A stretch of DNA of 7,539 bases from Staphylothermus sp. (GTDB lineage Archaea > Thermoproteota > Thermoprotei_A > Sulfolobales > Desulfurococcaceae), in NCBI GenBank assembly GCA_021159785.1, contig JAGHDU010000227.1, forward strand, positions 1 through 7,539, given 5' to 3'. How positions within the stretch are numbered: position 1 is the stretch's first letter; each line of letters starts with the position of its first letter. Positions 5,899-7,539 of the stretch are shown here, in pieces. A program made the translations under genes and the position numbers. The notes beneath the pieces were generated by a model, which saw only the letters and a program-made list of their open reading frames with translations, was not told the origin of the DNA and did no database searches.

Positions 5899-6043
5899 TC
5901 TCTAATCACCATAATCAACAATAAACAATTCTATAAGCATTGAATATCAAAATAATAAATACGTACTCTCCACAATAAAATTATCCCATAAAACCAACAC
6001 ACATAAATATAAAACACCAAAACAAAATAAACACAAACAGGAA
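5899..6043. other. AT-rich intergenic stretch before the tRNA region
   Basis: No gene is supported here. The stretch is strongly AT-rich and almost free of G on the plus strand from about 5980 to 6040. It contains the upstream region of the minus-strand peptidase gene and, near 6002-6014, a TATA-like sequence (ATAAATATAAAA) that is the best candidate promoter to the left of tRNA-His. Confidence 0.5.
6003..6014 (+). promoter_or_regulatory. TATA-like box, candidate promoter of the tRNA-His region
   Basis: ATAAATATAAAA is the only good TATA-like match upstream of the tRNA; the 60 bases directly before the tRNA are GC-rich. It predicts transcription start near 6033-6040, about 70 bases before the tRNA, so the primary transcript would carry the inverted tRNA-like block as a leader. 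Confidence 0.4.
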
Positions 6044-6103
6044 AAGGGCCCGGACTAAGAGCAAAAGCGATGAAGAACCCAGGCCACAGATCCACAGCCC
6101 GGC
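6044..6103 (-). repeat. Inverted, degenerate, intronless copy of the tRNA-His 3' half
   Basis: Read on the minus strand, this block repeats parts of the neighbouring tRNA-His in the same order. ATCCACAGCCCGGC (6090-6103) is the exact complement of 6137-6150, the anticodon stem and loop. GAACCCAGG (6075-6083) matches the complement of the T-arm CCCGGGTTC (6203-6211) at 8 of 9 positions. AAGGGCCCGG (6044-6053) is the exact complement of 6222-6231, the acceptor 3' strand plus trailer. The gap between the first two blocks is about the size expected for an intronless tRNA, and the 44-base intron is absent. The copy therefore looks like a head-to-head relic formed at DNA level, since it includes trailer bases. 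It cannot fold into a tRNA by itself because it lacks the 5' half. Confidence 0.65.
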
Positions 6104-6110
6104 AAAAGTG

Positions 6111-6228
6111 GCCCGGGTAGCTCAGCCTGGTAGAGCGCCGGGCTGTGGATAAATGCACCCCAATGATAACCAGAGGGGTGTGAAGAGCAGAAACCCGGAG
6201 GTCCCGGGTTCAAATCCCGGCCCGGGCC
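6111..6228 (+). tRNA. tRNA-His(GTG) with a 44-base intron
   Basis: The mature cloverleaf closes fully: acceptor GCCCGGG (6111-6117) with CCCGGGC (6221-6227); D stem GCTC/GAGC (6120-6123, 6133-6136) with GG in the loop; anticodon stem CCGGG (6138-6142) with CCCGG (6194-6198); T arm CCGGG-TTCAAAT-CCCGG (6204-6220); and a five-base variable loop. The anticodon GTG is at 6145-6147 after C32-T33. Histidine identity is confirmed by the discriminator C73 (6228) and a G encoded just before the gene (6110), which supplies the G-1 that pairs with C73 and is required by histidyl-tRNA synthetase. CCA is not encoded. The intron sits between positions 37 and 38, the canonical archaeal site. An inverted partial copy lies directly upstream. 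Confidence 0.95.
6149..6192 (+). other. tRNA-His intron with bulge-helix-bulge splice motif
   Basis: The intron is removed by the archaeal tRNA-splicing endonuclease. The exon CTGT (6143-6146) pairs with the intron GCAG (6187-6190), forming the four-pair central helix (one pair is G-T). It is flanked by the three-base bulges GGA (6147-6149 region, cut before the A) and AAA (6191-6193, cut before the last A). Inside the intron, GCACCCC (6155-6161) pairs with GGGGTGT (6175-6181). Removing it restores a seven-base anticodon loop. It encodes no protein. Confidence 0.85.
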
Positions 6229-6288
6229 CTTCCATTCAAGTTTACAAGATTAAATATTTTCAGTAATTCCTAGCTGTAATAATGCATT

Positions 6289-6309
6289 CGCAATACATAT
6301 TGTATTACG
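6289..6309. repeat. Imperfect palindrome downstream of tRNA-His
   Basis: AATACA (6292-6297) and TGTATT (6301-6306) are perfect inverted repeats around TAT, extended by CG on both sides beyond one mismatch. It is the only clear symmetry in the roughly 220-base gap between tRNA-His and the kinase gene. It could be an operator, but it is over 140 bases from the kinase start and could be chance. Confidence 0.3.
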
Positions 6310-6411
6310 ATAGACATTCAATATCTAACTATGTTTAAAGAGTTAGAGCTTAGCTACCTATTTAACAATTAAAAGACTTTGAATGCGAGAGAAATAACTA
6401 GTTGAACTCTC

Positions 6412-6423
6412 AATAATAAATTT
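6412..6423 (+). promoter_or_regulatory. TATA-like box of the kinase-like gene
   Basis: AATAATAAATTT is centred about 26 bases before the GGTGA site and GTG codon. It predicts transcription start near 6440-6444, giving either a very short leader to the ATG at 6453 or a leaderless start at the GTG at 6444. Confidence 0.35.
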
Positions 6424-6452
6424 GATGTAATGTATAATGGTGAGTGGCGGGG

Positions 6453-7433
6453 ATGCCCTACATCTTAGTTATTGATATTGGCAAAACTAAGACTTTTGCA
6501 ATCATAGTGGATTCAGAATATAATGTTTATTGTAAAGCTGTTAGTGGTGCGGCTGGAATTATTCTTGACAAGGAAGATATTATTGGTAACCTCAGCTCGG
6601 CAATTAATGAATGTTTGTCTAAAGCTGGGATTTCCATAAATGATCTAGATTTGATCTCGATCAGTTGGTCTGACCTTGATACTGAAAAGGATAGGGAGAG
6701 GGCTAGAAGCATAGTTAGGGAAATGGGGCTTCCCATAGAAAGAACTATCGTAGAACATGACGCAGTGTCAGCCTATTATGCTGTTACATGGGGTAAACCC
6801 GGAATAGCTGTCATAGCAGGGACAGGGGCTATTGCATTTGGTATAAACAAGAAAGGAGAACGAGCAAGATCTAGTGGTTGGGGATGGATTATAGGCGATG
6901 AAGGTAGTGCTTGCTGGATAGCCCAAAGAGCATTGAATGCTGCTTCAAGAGCATATGATGGAAGGGGCCCCTATACAACACTAGTTGAAAGAATTAAAGA
7001 ATATTACAATGTGAACGATCTACTCGATATACTAAACAAAGTTTATACTGAGCAAGGAAGTAAACCAGGGGAAATAGCTAAGCTAGCTAAAATTGTTGAC
7101 GAAGAAGCCCGTAATGGGGATCCCGTTGCTATAGAAATTCTTAAAGATGCTGGTAAAGAATTAGCTTTATCAGCAATATCAGTGGCTAAGAAGCTCAATA
7201 TGGAGGAAGATGATATAATTATCGGCGGTGTGGGAAGCGTATTTAGTTCATCTATTGTATTAGAAACATTCAGAGAATATATAAGAAAGTCTCTGCGAAG
7301 AGCGATTATAAAAGAGCCTATAATAAGCTACAAAGCAATAATGGGTCCCCTTATTATTGCTTTATTGAGGATCGGGGTTACAATAACTGAGAAAGACCTC
7401 AATAATATAATAGAAAGAATCGAACAATACTAG
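6453..7433 (+). CDS. BadF/BadG/BcrA/BcrD-type sugar kinase or ATPase
   Basis: A 326-residue soluble protein of the ASKHA (actin/hexokinase/Hsp70) fold. VIDIGKTKT (6-14) is the phosphate-1 loop with Asp8. EHDAVSAYYA (101-110) contains the likely catalytic Asp103. AVIAGTGAIAFG (119-130) is phosphate-2, SGWGWIIGDEGSACWIAQRAL (141-161) is the family's W-G-x-x-x-G-D-E-G-S block, and IIIGGVGSVF (255-264) is the adenosine loop. These blocks and the length fit the PF01869 group that includes N-acetylglucosamine kinase-like proteins. The cysteine clusters of 2-hydroxyacyl-CoA dehydratase activators are not evident, so a sugar or amino-sugar kinase is the better guess. The ATG at 6453 has a GGTGA site 9 bases upstream; a GTG start three codons earlier is possible if the mRNA is leaderless. 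The gene stands alone, so the substrate is not indicated by neighbours. Confidence 0.85.
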   Translation: MPYILVIDIGKTKTFAIIVDSEYNVYCKAVSGAAGIILDKEDIIGNLSSAINECLSKAGISINDLDLISISWSDLDTEKDRERARSIVREMGLPIERTIVEHDAVSAYYAVTWGKPGIAVIAGTGAIAFGINKKGERARSSGWGWIIGDEGSACWIAQRALNAASRAYDGRGPYTTLVERIKEYYNVNDLLDILNKVYTEQGSKPGEIAKLAKIVDEEARNGDPVAIEILKDAGKELALSAISVAKKLNMEEDDIIIGGVGSVFSSSIVLETFREYIRKSLRRAIIKEPIISYKAIMGPLIIALLRIGVTITEKDLNNIIERIEQY

Positions 7434-7496
7434 TGTATAAATGACTGGACAAAACTTGACGCATTATCATAATTTCATGGTAGTTATTGTTATAAC

Positions 7497-7501
7497 TTTT
7501 T
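7497..7501 (+). terminator. Possible T-run terminator after the kinase-like gene
   Basis: Five T lie about 65 bases after the stop codon, in a gene-free tail, with no stable hairpin. This fits the short T-run terminators of archaea, but the call is weak. The rest of the tail to 7539 shows no supportable gene. Confidence 0.3.
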
Positions 7502-7539
7502 ATTGGTATCTTATAAACATTGAGTACAAGGTACTATAA

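Noticed and set aside
6067..6103. C/D-box guide RNA upstream of tRNA-His
   Set aside because: GCGATGA resembles a C box and the block is complementary to the tRNA, but no D or D' box (CTGA) follows the complementary stretch. An inverted tRNA copy explains more of the sequence.
5931..6158. Minus-strand open frame across the AT-rich stretch and tRNA 5' half
   Set aside because: It runs through the tRNA-His gene, and its composition reflects AT-rich DNA; no ribosome binding site or family resemblance.
6044..6228. Split or trans-spliced tRNA half gene
   Set aside because: The plus-strand gene is a complete cloverleaf with a normal intron, and the upstream block has no intron-like junction arm; it is better read as a relic.
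6527..6736. Minus-strand open frame within the kinase-like gene
   Set aside because: It lies opposite conserved kinase motifs and has no independent support.
1..7539. CRISPR array or defence island
   Set aside because: No regularly spaced repeats or cas-like genes are visible; the TnpB relic belongs to an IS607 element.

Overview
The window looks like a low-GC hyperthermophilic crenarchaeon, probably Desulfurococcales and possibly a Staphylothermus relative (inference from gene content and style; no search was run). The evidence is a ribosomal protein L40e gene, a tRNA-His with an archaeal bulge-helix-bulge intron, AT-rich TATA-like boxes close to the start codons, frequent GGTG/GAGG ribosome binding sites, GTG and TTG starts, and compact spacing.

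Left part (1-1617). Two minus-strand genes come first: the N-terminus of a polysaccharide-flippase-like membrane protein running off the left edge, and a complete DUF1028 Ntn-hydrolase-fold protein. Across a short divergent promoter region lies a plus-strand nucleotidyltransferase-like gene.

Mobile island (about 1690-3345). This is a decayed IS607-family element. The first gene, a serine-recombinase transposase (tnpA), survives only as frameshifted pieces. The second, the RuvC-like nuclease tnpB, is split by two apparent one-base losses but keeps all recognisable catalytic and zinc-binding residues. Hairpins lie between tnpA and tnpB and at the 3' end of tnpB.

Central part (3395-5898). A small DUF3311 membrane protein overlaps an SSS-family sodium/solute symporter by 8 bases; the two form a transport operon. 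Next is ribosomal protein L40e (53 aa). It converges with, and overlaps by 8 bases, a minus-strand pyrrolidone-carboxylate peptidase (family C15) with an intact Glu-Cys-His triad.

Right part (5899-7539). An AT-rich stretch leads into a GC-rich block that looks like an inverted, degenerate, intronless copy of the 3' half of tRNA-His, lying head to head with the real, intron-containing tRNA-His(GTG) gene. This is the most unusual structure in the window. A BadF/BcrA-type sugar kinase or ATPase gene follows, and the last 100 bases hold no gene I can support.

Apart from the DUF3311/symporter pair, the genes are mostly single units with their own starts, so the window is a housekeeping/transport mosaic interrupted by a dead transposon. 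No complete new multi-gene system is evident. The tRNA-His inverted relic and the decayed IS607 element are the parts most worth a second look.
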